From: IDS-8 sp036381215
Lineage (GTDB): Bacteria; Pseudomonadota; Gammaproteobacteria; Steroidobacterales; Woeseiaceae
Length of the DNA: 64,000 nucleotides
Direction of reading: 5' to 3'
Assembly: GCA_036381215.1 (NCBI GenBank)
Contig: DASVDF010000026.1
Span: 3,270-67,269, forward strand
A program made the translations under genes and the position numbers. The notes under the pieces were generated by a model. That model saw nothing but the letters and a program-made list of their open reading frames with translations, was not told where the DNA came from and searched no databases. This document shows positions 32,681 to 41,171 of the stretch, one piece after another. How positions within the stretch are numbered: the stretch's first letter is position 1; each line of letters opens with the position of its first letter.

Positions 32681-33577
32681 ATGGACCGGCGCCGTTTCAT
32701 CCTGGCCGCCGCGGCGCTCGCGGCGGGTTGCACGCGCGACGGCTCGGGTTCCTCTGCGGCGCCCGATACCGCGCAGGACCCGGGCGGCAGCACACAAGCG
32801 AGTGGAGAGGGATGGAGCCCGCACCCGGCCGGCGTGCGGCCGCTGGGGCTGCAGCTCTACACCGTGCGGAACCTGATGGCCGAGGACGTCGCGGCGACGC
32901 TCGCGCTGGTCGCGGAGGCCGGCTACGGCGAGGTCGAGTTCGCCGGTTACTTCGAGCACCCGCCCGCGGAGATTCGCCGCATGCTGGACGATGCGGGCCT
33001 GGCCGCGCCCTCCGCGCACATCCCGTACGAGCAGTTCGCCGCGGGCGTGGACGCCGTGATCGAGGAGGCGCGGGCCATCGGCCACCAGTTCGTCGTCGTG
33101 CCCTGGATCGACGAGCAGCGCCGCACGCTCGATGACTGGCGGAAGCACGCGGAGAACTTCAATCGCTGGGGGGAGGCGTGCGCCGCCGCCGGCCTGCGCT
33201 TCGCGTATCACAACCACTCGTTCGAATTCGCGAAGACGGACGGTCAGATACCCTACGACCTGCTGCTCGCCGAGACCGATCCGGAGCAGGTGCTGATGGA
33301 GCTCGATCTCTGCTGGGCGCGCGGCGGCAACGCCGACCCGGTCGCGTATTTCGAGCGATGGCCGGGCCGGTTTCCGCTGTGCCACATCAAGGATTATCGG
33401 GACGGTGCGGACGTGAACGTCGGCGACGGCGACGTGGATTTCGCACGCGCTTTCGCGCACGCCGGCACGGCCGGGCTCGAGCACGGCTTCGTCGAGCGCG
33501 ACAATCCCACGGACGCGCGCGCCGCCATCCGCCAGAACTTCGCCGCGATCACGCCCCTGTGGAACGAGCACCTGTAG
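32681..33577 (+). CDS. exported TIM-barrel sugar isomerase/epimerase-like protein
   Basis: A protein of 298 residues with a Tat/lipoprotein signal (MDRRRFILAAAALAAGC) and an AP-endonuclease-2-type TIM barrel. Segments include LGLQLYTVRNLM, GYGEVEFAG, AYHNHSFEF, LMELDLCWARGG and PLCHIKDYRDG. The metal-binding His/Glu/Asp set of the family is present. In this locus it probably isomerises or cleaves a keto-sugar in the periplasm (inference). A good ribosome site (GAGGGAACGAG) precedes the ATG. The TAG stop is in repeat copy 5. Confidence 0.9.
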   Translation: MDRRRFILAAAALAAGCTRDGSGSSAAPDTAQDPGGSTQASGEGWSPHPAGVRPLGLQLYTVRNLMAEDVAATLALVAEAGYGEVEFAGYFEHPPAEIRRMLDDAGLAAPSAHIPYEQFAAGVDAVIEEARAIGHQFVVVPWIDEQRRTLDDWRKHAENFNRWGEACAAAGLRFAYHNHSFEFAKTDGQIPYDLLLAETDPEQVLMELDLCWARGGNADPVAYFERWPGRFPLCHIKDYRDGADVNVGDGDVDFARAFAHAGTAGLEHGFVERDNPTDARAAIRQNFAAITPLWNEHL

Positions 33578-33598
33578 GAGCGCGCATCGCGCGCGACC
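33574..33598 (+). repeat. dispersed 25-bp repeat, copy 5 (stop of TIM-barrel gene)
   Basis: The common form GTAGGAGCGCGCATCGCGCG followed by CGACC. Its TAG (33575-33577) is the stop codon of the upstream gene. Confidence 0.9.
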
Positions 33599-33619
33599 GA
33601 ACCGGCCACCGCGCGTGGT

Positions 33620-33643
33620 CTGGAGCGCGCATCGCGCGCGACC
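33620..33643 (+). repeat. dispersed repeat, copy 6
   Basis: CTGGAGCGCGCATCGCGCGC followed by GACC, in the same orientation as copy 5. It lies immediately before the next ATG (33648), where a ribosome site would be expected. Confidence 0.85.
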
Positions 33644-33647
33644 CGCG

Positions 33648-34547
33648 ATGATCGACCGGCGCACCTTGCTGAAATCCGCCGCCGCCGCTGCCGTGGCCGC
33701 CGCCGTCCCGCGGAGATCCGCGGCCGCAGAGCGCTTCAACCTGCACTACGCGCCGCACGCGGGCCTGTTCGAGCGCTCCGCGGGTCCCGATATCGTCGAG
33801 CAGATCGCCTTCGCCGCCGACGCGGGCTTCACCGCGTGGGAGGACAACGACATGCGCGGCCGCAGCGTGGCCGAGCAGGAGCGCATCGGGGCGGCGCTCG
33901 CGGAGCACGGCATGCGCATGGGCGTGTTCGTCGGGCACGAGATCTCGTGGAGCGAGCCCGGCATCACGAGCGGCGACGCAGCGCTGCGGGAGAAGTTCCT
34001 GTCCGAGATCCGCGGCTCGGTCGAGGTCGCGAAGCGCGTCGATGCGACCTGGATGACGGTGGTCCCGGATCACGTCGCCCCGCGGCTTCGCCCGTACTAC
34101 CAGATGGCCAACGTCGTCGAGACGCTGAAGCGCGCGAGCGCAATCCTCGAGCCGCACGGGCTGGTCATGGTGCTGGAGTCACTGAACTTCCACGATCACC
34201 CCGGCATGTTCCTGACGGAGATACCGCAGGCGTACCTGATCTGCAAGGCGGTGGCGAGCCCCGCCTGCAAGATCCTGTTCGATATGTATCACCAGGAGAT
34301 CACGGAAGGGAACATCATTCCGAACATCGATGCGGCGTGGGACGAGATCGCGTATTTCCAGATCGGCGACGTGCCGGGCCGCAACGAGCCCACGACCGGC
34401 GAGATGAACTACCGCAACATCTTCCGGCACATCCATGCCAAAGGGTACGAGGGCATCCTCGGCATGGAGCACGGCAAGTCGCGCGACAGCGCCGCGGGCG
34501 AGCAGGCCGTCATCGACGCGTACCGCTACTGCGACGCTTCCCCGTAG
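33648..34547 (+). CDS. exported hydroxypyruvate isomerase-like TIM-barrel protein
   Basis: A protein of 299 residues with a Tat signal (MIDRRTLLKSAAAAAVAAAVP) and a TIM-barrel domain like hydroxypyruvate isomerases (FNLHYAPHAGLFERSAG, LVMVLESLNFHDHPG, ILFDMYHQEITEGN, YFQIGDVPGRNEP, GILGMEHGKS). An export signal is unusual for a true hydroxypyruvate isomerase, so a related reaction on a keto-sugar is likelier (inference). Repeat copy 6 occupies the ribosome-site region, and repeat copy 7 supplies the TAG stop. Together with the previous gene it forms a two-gene plus-strand unit. Confidence 0.9.
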   Translation: MIDRRTLLKSAAAAAVAAAVPRRSAAAERFNLHYAPHAGLFERSAGPDIVEQIAFAADAGFTAWEDNDMRGRSVAEQERIGAALAEHGMRMGVFVGHEISWSEPGITSGDAALREKFLSEIRGSVEVAKRVDATWMTVVPDHVAPRLRPYYQMANVVETLKRASAILEPHGLVMVLESLNFHDHPGMFLTEIPQAYLICKAVASPACKILFDMYHQEITEGNIIPNIDAAWDEIAYFQIGDVPGRNEPTTGEMNYRNIFRHIHAKGYEGILGMEHGKSRDSAAGEQAVIDAYRYCDASP

Positions 34548-34568
34548 GAGCGCGCACCGCGCGCGACC
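34544..34568 (+). repeat. dispersed 25-bp repeat, copy 7 (stop of hydroxypyruvate isomerase-like gene)
   Basis: GTAGGAGCGCGCACCGCGCG followed by CGACC. The TAG at 34545-34547 ends the gene. A degenerate CGCGCGCCGCGCGCGACC follows about 40 bp later. Confidence 0.85.
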
Positions 34569-34631
34569 GGACCTCGCAACCACCGCACTATCCGCGCTCA
34601 CCCGACCGCGCGCCGCGCGCGACCCGCCGGC

Positions 34632-35492
34632 TCACGTCCGCCCGTCGATCCGCGCCTCCAGCCATTCGAGTACGAGCCGCAGCGCGTCCTCCCGGTCGAG
34701 ATCGTTGAGTATCTCGTGATACGCGCCCGCGAACAGGCGAAGGGTCTTGTCCGTGGCGGCAATGGTCTCGACGAAACGCTGGCTGCCCGCGGGATCCGTG
34801 ACCCTGTCGGCCGTGCCGTGGAACACCAGAACGGGCGTGGTCCAGCCCGGATAGCGCTCCCAGGCGTCCGCCATCGTCGCGAGGGCGCTGGCCGCGAGGC
34901 GCGCCGGCACGCCGCCCGGCTTGCAGAACATCGGATCGGCTTGCACGATCTCCGCCGCTTCCGGAATCCGGGAGAGCTGTTTCGGGTCGCTGCGGAGCAC
35001 GATGGATCGCGGCGCCAGGCGGCCGAGCAGCGCCGCAACCAGCCGCATGACCGGGCTCGCGTGCGCGACCAGCAGGGGGCTGCTGAGGATCACGCCACGC
35101 ACCCCGGCCGGATCCCGGGCCATGCTCGCGGCCGTGACGAGGCCGCCGAGGGAGTGCCCGAACAGGAAGAGCGGGCCGGGCTCATCAGCGAGGGCGCGCC
35201 GGGCCGCGAGGTGGTCCTCGACCGCCCCGCGCGCGTCCACGACAGCGCGAGCGCCCGGCGAGCGCCCGTGCCCGCGCAGATCGAAGGCATGGACGGTGAT
35301 CCCGGCCTGCACCAGCTTCGGCACGAGGCCGCTGTACTGGCTCACGTACCGTTCGGCGTATTCGCAAAAGCCGTGCTGGAGGAGGAGCGACGCTCGCGGA
35401 CGCCGTGCTTCCCAGCGATATCCCCGCAACCCCCGGCCGAAATCCCAGCGGCGGGTCGCGATGTCCGCCGAACCGGGCAGCAGCTCGTTCAC
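34632..35492 (-). CDS. alpha/beta-hydrolase, monoacylglycerol lipase/lysophospholipase-like
   Basis: A cytoplasmic hydrolase of 286 residues. Signatures are ASLLLQHGFCEYAERY, FDLRGHGRSPGAR, the nucleophile elbow GHSLGG, TPVLVFHGTADRVTDP (catalytic Asp) and FAGAYHEILND (catalytic His). This set is typical of the MGL/PldB-like hydrolase_4 family. It overlaps the GlcG-like gene by 4 bp and is the last gene of a minus-strand run (Gfo/Idh, MFS, GlcG, hydrolase). Confidence 0.9.
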   Translation of the reverse strand: MNELLPGSADIATRRWDFGRGLRGYRWEARRPRASLLLQHGFCEYAERYVSQYSGLVPKLVQAGITVHAFDLRGHGRSPGARAVVDARGAVEDHLAARRALADEPGPLFLFGHSLGGLVTAASMARDPAGVRGVILSSPLLVAHASPVMRLVAALLGRLAPRSIVLRSDPKQLSRIPEAAEIVQADPMFCKPGGVPARLAASALATMADAWERYPGWTTPVLVFHGTADRVTDPAGSQRFVETIAATDKTLRLFAGAYHEILNDLDREDALRLVLEWLEARIDGRT

Positions 35493-35917
35493 TGCATCCA
35501 GGCGTCGGCGCCCGCTTGCGCGACCTGCGCGTCCTGTTGCGGGAGCATGCCGGCGACGCCGATCGCGCCGACGATGCGGCCTTCGCGGAGCAAAGGTATG
35601 CCGCCGTCGATCGCCGCGATACCCGGCACCGTCAGAAGGCGCAGATGAACGTGGCCTTGCGCCAGCGCATCTTCGAAGCCTCGGGTGGGCCGCTTGAAGC
35701 GCACCGCTGTCTCGGCTTTCGCGATCGCCACGCCGATGCTGCCGAACTGCGCGTGATCGAGGCGCTCCAGGAGCACGAGCTGCGCGGCGCTGTCCACCAC
35801 GGCAATGACGACGGCCAGCCCGTTCTCCACGGCCTCCCGCTCGGCCGCCGCGACCACCCGCCTCGCGTCGGACAACGCGATCGGGGGCCCGTATTCCACA
35901 ATTTTCGTATGCGACAT
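35489..35917 (-). CDS. GlcG/HbpS-family protein
   Basis: A protein of 142 residues of the GlcG/HbpS fold, seen in SDARRVVAAAEREAVENGL, AVVDSAAQLVLLERLDHAQ, AIAKAETAVRFKRPT and IDGGIPLLREGRIVGAIGVAG. Members bind heme or degrade small metabolites, and many have no known role. The ATG at 35917 is preferred to the TTG at 35932. It follows the MFS gene by 57 bp and is coupled to the hydrolase. Confidence 0.88.
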   Translation of the reverse strand: MSHTKIVEYGPPIALSDARRVVAAAEREAVENGLAVVIAVVDSAAQLVLLERLDHAQFGSIGVAIAKAETAVRFKRPTRGFEDALAQGHVHLRLLTVPGIAAIDGGIPLLREGRIVGAIGVAGMLPQQDAQVAQAGADAWMQ

Positions 35918-35974
35918 GGAGTCAGCCCGCAAATCAGTCGCCCGGTCGAGTGCGATGCCGGTGCCGGAAAGGCT

Positions 35975-37213
35975 TCAGGCGCGCACTGCCTGCGCATCGC
36001 TGGCCGAGACAGTTCGACGTTCGCGGAAGGTCAGCGCAAAGAGCACGAAAATGAGTGCGGCGAACGCGGCGGGATAGAGCCAGATCGCGCGCCAGTCGTG
36101 CGCGCCGCCGTCCGTGTACAGATCCGTGATTCTCCCGGCAATGAAGAAACCGATGAGCATGCCGACGCCGTAGGTTGCCAGCGTGATGAGGCCCTGTGCG
36201 GCGCTCTTGTAGCGCTCGCCCGCCTTCGAATCGGTATAGATCTGTCCGGAGACGAAGAAGAAGTCGTAGCAGATCCCGTGCAGCGCGATCCCGATGATCA
36301 GCATGAACTGGAGCTCGCCGGGGTTGCCGAAGGCGAACAGGACGTAACGCACGGCCCAGGCGGCCATGCCGATCAAGAGCGTCCACTTCATGCCGACCCG
36401 GAGCAGGAAGATCGGGATCGCGAGCATGAACAGCACCTCCGACATCTGGCCGACGGTCTGCTTGCCGGTGGCGTTCGCCAGCCCGATTTCGGTCATGAAC
36501 TGGTTCGCGTGCTGGTAGTAGAAGGCGAGAGGAATGCAGATCAGGATCGACGCAATGAAGAACGTCAGGAAGCTCCTGTCCCGGAGCAGGGCGAGCGCGT
36601 CGAGGCCGAGTACCTGCCGCAGGCCCGTCTCCTTGCCCGGCGTTGGCGGCGTCGCCGGCAGCGTGAAGCTGAAGAGCCCGAGTGCCAGCGAGGCGATCGC
36701 GGCCATCAGGAAGGTCTGCCGCAGCAGACCCTGTTCGATACCCGCCTGCGAATCCCAGCCGAACGCATAGCTGATCGCGAGCCCGGCGACGATCCAGCCG
36801 ATCGTTCCCCAGACGCGTATCCGGCCGAAGTGCCTGGACGGATCGTCCATCTGGCGGAACGAAATGGAGTTCACGAGCGCGAGTGTCGGCATGTACAGGA
36901 TCATGTAGCCGAGGAGGTAAGGATAGAACTGCGCGAAATCACCGGCACGCCATGTCAGGTACAGGAGAACGGCACCGACGAGATGAATGATGCCGAGCAG
37001 GCGCTCGGCGTTGAAGTATTTGTCCGCGATCAGGCCGATGATGAACGGAGCGATGATCGCACCCCACGACTGCGTGGAGTATGCCTGTCCGATTTGCGCT
37101 CCCGAGGCGCCGAGGTTGTTCGCGAGAAAGCTGCCCATCGTAACGAACCACGCTCCCCAGATGAAGAACTCGATGAACATCATCACCGACAGGCGAATGC
37201 GTGCGTTACTCAA
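35975..37213 (-). CDS. MFS nucleoside/sugar:H+ symporter (NHS family)
   Basis: An inner-membrane transporter of 412 residues with about twelve helices. The N-terminus RLSVMMFIEFFIWGAWFVTMGSF (two helices), the motif FGRIRVWGTIGWIVAG and the later HGICYDFFFVSGQIYTD are typical of NupG/XapB-like symporters. In catabolic loci such transporters often carry sugar derivatives. Here it would import the product of the periplasmic sugar chemistry (inference). The TTG start at 37213 is well supported by AGGGGA six bases upstream. Confidence 0.92.
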   Translation of the reverse strand: MSNARIRLSVMMFIEFFIWGAWFVTMGSFLANNLGASGAQIGQAYSTQSWGAIIAPFIIGLIADKYFNAERLLGIIHLVGAVLLYLTWRAGDFAQFYPYLLGYMILYMPTLALVNSISFRQMDDPSRHFGRIRVWGTIGWIVAGLAISYAFGWDSQAGIEQGLLRQTFLMAAIASLALGLFSFTLPATPPTPGKETGLRQVLGLDALALLRDRSFLTFFIASILICIPLAFYYQHANQFMTEIGLANATGKQTVGQMSEVLFMLAIPIFLLRVGMKWTLLIGMAAWAVRYVLFAFGNPGELQFMLIIGIALHGICYDFFFVSGQIYTDSKAGERYKSAAQGLITLATYGVGMLIGFFIAGRITDLYTDGGAHDWRAIWLYPAAFAALIFVLFALTFRERRTVSASDAQAVRA

Positions 37214-37244
37214 GATCCCCTCTCCCTCGTTGTGTGTGCGGTCC

Positions 37245-37269
37245 GGTCGCGCGCGATGCGCGCTCCAAC
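37245..37269 (-). repeat. dispersed 25-bp repeat, copy 8
   Basis: On the minus strand it reads GTTGGAGCGCGCATCGCGCG followed by CGACC. It lies between the Gfo/Idh and MFS genes, in the same orientation as copy 9. Confidence 0.85.
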
Positions 37270-37277
37270 AGGCGGCC

Positions 37278-37302
37278 GGTCGCGCGCGATGCGCGCGCCT
37301 AC
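37278..37302 (-). repeat. dispersed 25-bp repeat, copy 9 (stop of Gfo/Idh/MocA gene)
   Basis: On the minus strand it reads GTAGGCGCGCGCATCGCGCG followed by CGACC. Its TAG (37301-37299) is the stop codon of the Gfo/Idh/MocA gene. Confidence 0.85.
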
Positions 37303-38453
37303 AGGTCCACCCAAACCGCGCCGGCGTTGCTCGAGCGCACCGCAGCCTCCACGAAGGCCACGCCCCGTTCCCCGTCGGCGCCGGTCGGAAAGGTTACCGC
37401 GGCATCGACCGGCTTGCCCGCTCGCGCCGCCATGAGCGCCGCGGCGATCTCGCCGTAGATGTTCGCAAACCCTTCGATATAGCCCTCCGGATGGCCGCTC
37501 GGCAGGCGCGTCAAGCGCGCGGCGACATCGAGAGCGCCGAAGCCGCCGCGCGTGATGCGCCGCGGCTCCTCGCCCAGGGGCGCGTAGATGAGCTCGTTCG
37601 GCGTCTCCTGGCGCCATACGAGGCCGCCCCGGTCGCCGTAGACGCGCAACTCGAGCCCGTTCTCGTGCCCGGGCGCGACCTGGCTCGCCCACAGCATCCC
37701 CTTGGCGCCCCCCCTGAAACGCAGCAGCAGATGCGAGTTGTCGTCCAGCCGCCGCTGCGGCACGAATGCCGTCAGGTCCGCGCACAATGCCTGGGTTTCG
37801 AGCCCGGTCACGAACTCGATCAGGTGATAGATGTGCGTTCCGATGTCACCGATGCAGCCGCCCGCGCCCGATTGCCCCGGGTCGGTGCGCCAGGCGGCCT
37901 GCTTCTGGCCGGTCTTCTCGATGTCCTGCGCCAGCCATTGCTGCACGTATTCGCCGTGCACCACGCGCAGCTCGCCGAGATCACCGCGTGCGATCATCGC
38001 ACGCGCCTGCCGGATCATCGGGTAGCCGGAATAGTTGTACGTGACCGCGAGGACGAGTCCCTGCGACTCGGCAATGGCGCAGAGCGCGCGCGCCTCGTCC
38101 ACGGAGACGGTCAGCGGTTTGTCGCAGATGACGTGGAAGCCGGCCTCCAGAAACGCCTTGGCGATCGGGAAGTGCAGGTGGTTCGGCGTGACGATCGCAA
38201 CCGCCTCGATCGGATCGGCGCGCTGCGTCTCGCCGGCGATCATGTCGACGTAGGTGGCGTAGGAACGATCGTCCGCGAGCCCGATCTCCGCTGCGGACGC
38301 ACGTGCGCGCCCGGGATCCGACGACAGGGCACCCGCGCAGAGCTCGTACCGGCCGTCCAGTCGCGCGGCCATGCGGTGCACGGCGCCGATGAACGCACCC
38401 TGCCCGCCGCCGACCATGCCGAGGCGAATCGGCCTCCCCGCGGCGGCGCTCAC
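37299..38453 (-). CDS. Gfo/Idh/MocA-family oxidoreductase
   Basis: A cytoplasmic NAD(P)-dependent sugar or sugar-acid dehydrogenase of 384 residues. The Rossmann fold opens RLGMVGGGQGAFIGAVHRMA. The family Lys is in VICDKPLTVS, and the substrate domain has GGCIGDIGTHIYHLIEFVTG. In 3-keto-sugar pathways such enzymes reduce or oxidise the C3 position after import. The GTG start at 38453 gives a protein that begins just before the nucleotide-binding fold. The TAG stop is within repeat copy 9. Confidence 0.92.
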   Translation of the reverse strand: MSAAAGRPIRLGMVGGGQGAFIGAVHRMAARLDGRYELCAGALSSDPGRARASAAEIGLADDRSYATYVDMIAGETQRADPIEAVAIVTPNHLHFPIAKAFLEAGFHVICDKPLTVSVDEARALCAIAESQGLVLAVTYNYSGYPMIRQARAMIARGDLGELRVVHGEYVQQWLAQDIEKTGQKQAAWRTDPGQSGAGGCIGDIGTHIYHLIEFVTGLETQALCADLTAFVPQRRLDDNSHLLLRFRGGAKGMLWASQVAPGHENGLELRVYGDRGGLVWRQETPNELIYAPLGEEPRRITRGGFGALDVAARLTRLPSGHPEGYIEGFANIYGEIAAALMAARAGKPVDAAVTFPTGADGERGVAFVEAAVRSSNAGAVWVDL

Positions 38454-38746
38454 GAGCGCCCGCCCGTCGGCGCGGGCCGCGCGCGGCCGCCTTCTGCGTC
38501 GATCGTCTGCATTTCCGGATCCCTCACCGTTGCGGGCTCGTGCCCGCGTATATTGCCGCCTTGCCGGCGGAATTGCATGCCGCCGGTGCCGGCGCATCCC
38601 GCCCTGCCGAGGCGGTGTGATGCAGGCGCGGCGTACCCGCCGCGACCCTGGTCAGGCGCCGGCGCCGTCCGGGCGGCAACTGAGCCGAGACAGCGCGGCC
38701 GCGGCGCGGCAAAATGGGCGGACCTCCACAGCGGTCCGCTTATTCC

Positions 38747-39343
38747 GTGACCACCTCGCTCAACCAGAACTGGAAATTCTTCCAGGCTTTCCTGAAATCG
38801 CCGCGCGTGGTTGCTTCCGTGATCCCGAGCTCCCCGGTCGCCGTCCGGCGGGCGGTGCGCGCCCTCGACCCGGAACACGCAGGCGTGGTCGTGGAGCTCG
38901 GCGCGGGCACCGGCTGCATGACGCGGGCGCTGCTGGACGCGCTTCCCGCCTCCTCGCGGCTCATCGTCATCGAGCGCACGCGCGCGTTCATCCCGACGCT
39001 GCAAGCGATCGATGACCCGCGGCTCGAAGTGGTGCACGGCTGCGCGAGCGGCATCGCCGCGGAGCTCCGCCGCATCGGGCATGCCTCTGCCGATGCCGTG
39101 ATCTCAGGCATTCCGTTTTCCACCCTCCCGCAAGCGCTGGCCGGCCGGATCGCCGCGGAGATTCACGCCGTGCTCGCGCCCGGCGGCCGCTTCGTCGCCT
39201 ACCAGTTCAACAAGCGCGTCGCCGAGTACGCGCGGCCGTTGATGGGCTCGCCCGAAGTGGAATTCGTCCTGCGCAACGTGCCGCCGATCCGGCTGTTCAC
39301 GTGGCGCACGCCGGCCGCCCAGGCGCCGGCGGAGCCGGCGTGA
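38747..39343 (+). CDS. class I SAM methyltransferase, PmtA-like (phospholipid N-methyltransferase)
   Basis: A protein of 198 residues. It opens NWKFFQAFLKSPRVVASVIPSS, the opening used by phospholipid N-methyltransferases and related rRNA-dimethylase-like proteins. The SAM motif is VVVELGAGTGCMTRALL, followed by LIVIERTRAF and a motif IV region ADAVISGIPFSTLP. It may methylate phosphatidylethanolamine (inference). The start is GTG 38747 or ATG 38714, and the shorter form fits the family better. The 293 bp upstream (38454-38746) show no other gene. Confidence 0.82.
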   Translation: MTTSLNQNWKFFQAFLKSPRVVASVIPSSPVAVRRAVRALDPEHAGVVVELGAGTGCMTRALLDALPASSRLIVIERTRAFIPTLQAIDDPRLEVVHGCASGIAAELRRIGHASADAVISGIPFSTLPQALAGRIAAEIHAVLAPGGRFVAYQFNKRVAEYARPLMGSPEVEFVLRNVPPIRLFTWRTPAAQAPAEPA

Positions 39344-39424
39344 CAGCGCTGCGCGACCGGGGATCTCAACCGCGCACCGCCCTGAACGGCTGAGCGCGCA
39401 TGGCGCTGCTGTCGGGCGGAGGCG

Positions 39425-41092
39425 TTACGGATAGACGACGCGGCCGCCGACCACGGTCTTCAGCACGCGGACGTTGCGGATCTCTTCCGGCGGAATGCGC
39501 GTGATGTCGCGGTCGAGCAGCACGAAGTCCGCGAGCCAGCCGGGCTTCAGTATCCCCTTGGCGCCTTCCTCGAACGACGCGTACGCGGCTTCGGTGGTGT
39601 AGGCGCGCAGCGCCTGCAGGGCGGTGACCTTCTGCTCCGGTACCCAGCCATCCGGGTGCGCGCCGTCCAGGGTGCGCCGCGTGACGGCCGCGTAAATGCC
39701 CTCGAGCGGCGCCGGCGGCGCGACGAACCAGTCGCTGCCGAAGGACACGTGCGCGCCGCTTTCGATCAGCGAACGGAACGCGTAGGTCGTCTTCGCGCGC
39801 TCCGGACCGATCACCCTGTCGGCCCAGCGGCCGTCGTCGATCGCATGGTACGGCTGCATGCTCGCGATCACGTCCTGCGCGGCGAAGCGCGGCAAATCGT
39901 CCGGGTGGATGTGCTGCGCGTGCTCGATGCGGAAGCGCCGGTCGCGCGCGCCGTTCTCCGCGGCGACCTCGCGGTAGATGTCGAGCAGATCACGGATCGC
40001 GCGGTCGCCGATCGCGTGCACCATGACCTGGAGCCCGGCCGCGTCGGCGGCATCGATCCACGCGCGCATGTCGTCGAGGTCGTTGACGAGGAAGCCGCGG
40101 TCGTCCGGGGCGTCGGTGAACGGTTCGAGGAACGCCGCTGTGTGCGAGCCGAGCGAGCCGTCCATGAAGCCCTTGAGGCCGCCGATGCGCAGCCAGGCGT
40201 CGCCGCGGCCGTGCGCCTGCACCTCGTCGCGCAGCCGCTGCCAGTCGGGCAGCGGTACGACGGAGTAGATGCGGGTGATCAGCTCGCCCTTGGCGTGCGC
40301 GCGGCGATACGTCGCGAGGCTCTGCCAGTTCGCCATGTCGTGCACGGACGTGACGCCTTTCGAAGCAACGTACCGCATGGCCGCCGCGAGCGCGCGATCG
40401 AGCTGCGCCTCGGTGGGCGGCGGAATCACCGCCTCGACGAGGCTCATCGCGTTGTCCTTCAGGATGCCGGTCGGGCGGCCGTCGGCGTCGCGCACGATCT
40501 TGCCGCCTTCGACCTCCGGGGTATCCGCATCGACGCCGGCGAGCTCGAGCGCGGCGGAATTCGCGAGCGCCATGTGGCCGTCCAGCCGGTTGATCCACAC
40601 CGGGTTGTCGGGCGTGACCGCATCGATCCAGTCGCGCGTCGGCAGCTCGCCGCCCCACTGCTCGTGATCCCAGTTGCCGTTCAGGATCCATTCGCCCGGC
40701 GCGAGCGTCTTCGCGAATGCCGCGATACGCGCGGTGAGCTCCTCCGGCGTTTTCGCATCCCGCAACTGCACGGACGCGAGGCCCGCGCCGCCGTCGAGGA
40801 AATGGACGTGCGTGTCGATCATGCCGGGGACGAGCATGCCGCCGGCCGCGTCGATCACCTGCGTATGATCACCGACATACTCCTCGATCTGCTCGTCACT
40901 GCCGACGGCGACGATCTCCTCACCCCGGCTCGCAACGGCCTCCGCCCACGGGCGCTCGACAACGCCGGTCCACACCCGTGCGTGCAGGACGACCAGTGTC
41001 GCGGAGTCCTGCGGCTCCGCCTGCTGGCACGCAGCGAGGGTCATCGTCAGCATGGCGAAGCCGACGAACAGTGCAGTTTTCATCAGCGACAT
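39425..41092 (-). CDS. exported YtcJ-type amidohydrolase lipoprotein
   Basis: A metal-dependent amidohydrolase of 555 residues in the periplasm. A lipoprotein signal (MLTMTLAAC) is followed by the beta-sandwich and TIM-barrel domains. The metal ligands are in LVPGMIDTHVHFLDGG, ILNGNWDHEQWGG, VMVHAIGDRAI, RIEHAQHIHPDD and SFGSDWFVAPP. The order matches YtcJ-like proteins of the amidohydrolase_3 family. The substrate is unknown. An ATG at 41083 could also be used without loss of the signal. Confidence 0.92.
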   Translation of the reverse strand: MSLMKTALFVGFAMLTMTLAACQQAEPQDSATLVVLHARVWTGVVERPWAEAVASRGEEIVAVGSDEQIEEYVGDHTQVIDAAGGMLVPGMIDTHVHFLDGGAGLASVQLRDAKTPEELTARIAAFAKTLAPGEWILNGNWDHEQWGGELPTRDWIDAVTPDNPVWINRLDGHMALANSAALELAGVDADTPEVEGGKIVRDADGRPTGILKDNAMSLVEAVIPPPTEAQLDRALAAAMRYVASKGVTSVHDMANWQSLATYRRAHAKGELITRIYSVVPLPDWQRLRDEVQAHGRGDAWLRIGGLKGFMDGSLGSHTAAFLEPFTDAPDDRGFLVNDLDDMRAWIDAADAAGLQVMVHAIGDRAIRDLLDIYREVAAENGARDRRFRIEHAQHIHPDDLPRFAAQDVIASMQPYHAIDDGRWADRVIGPERAKTTYAFRSLIESGAHVSFGSDWFVAPPAPLEGIYAAVTRRTLDGAHPDGWVPEQKVTALQALRAYTTEAAYASFEEGAKGILKPGWLADFVLLDRDITRIPPEEIRNVRVLKTVVGGRVVYP

Positions 41093-41171
41093 CCCGGCGC
41101 CCGGTCCGGTCGGCAGGTTAATCGCTGCCGCCGCGTGTGTCACTCGTGCGGGGTCCCGGCTGCTTCGCGGA

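Noticed and set aside
38454..38746. Possible small gene between the Gfo/Idh and methyltransferase genes
   Set aside because: Short frames exist on both strands but none has a ribosome site, signal or recognisable motif.
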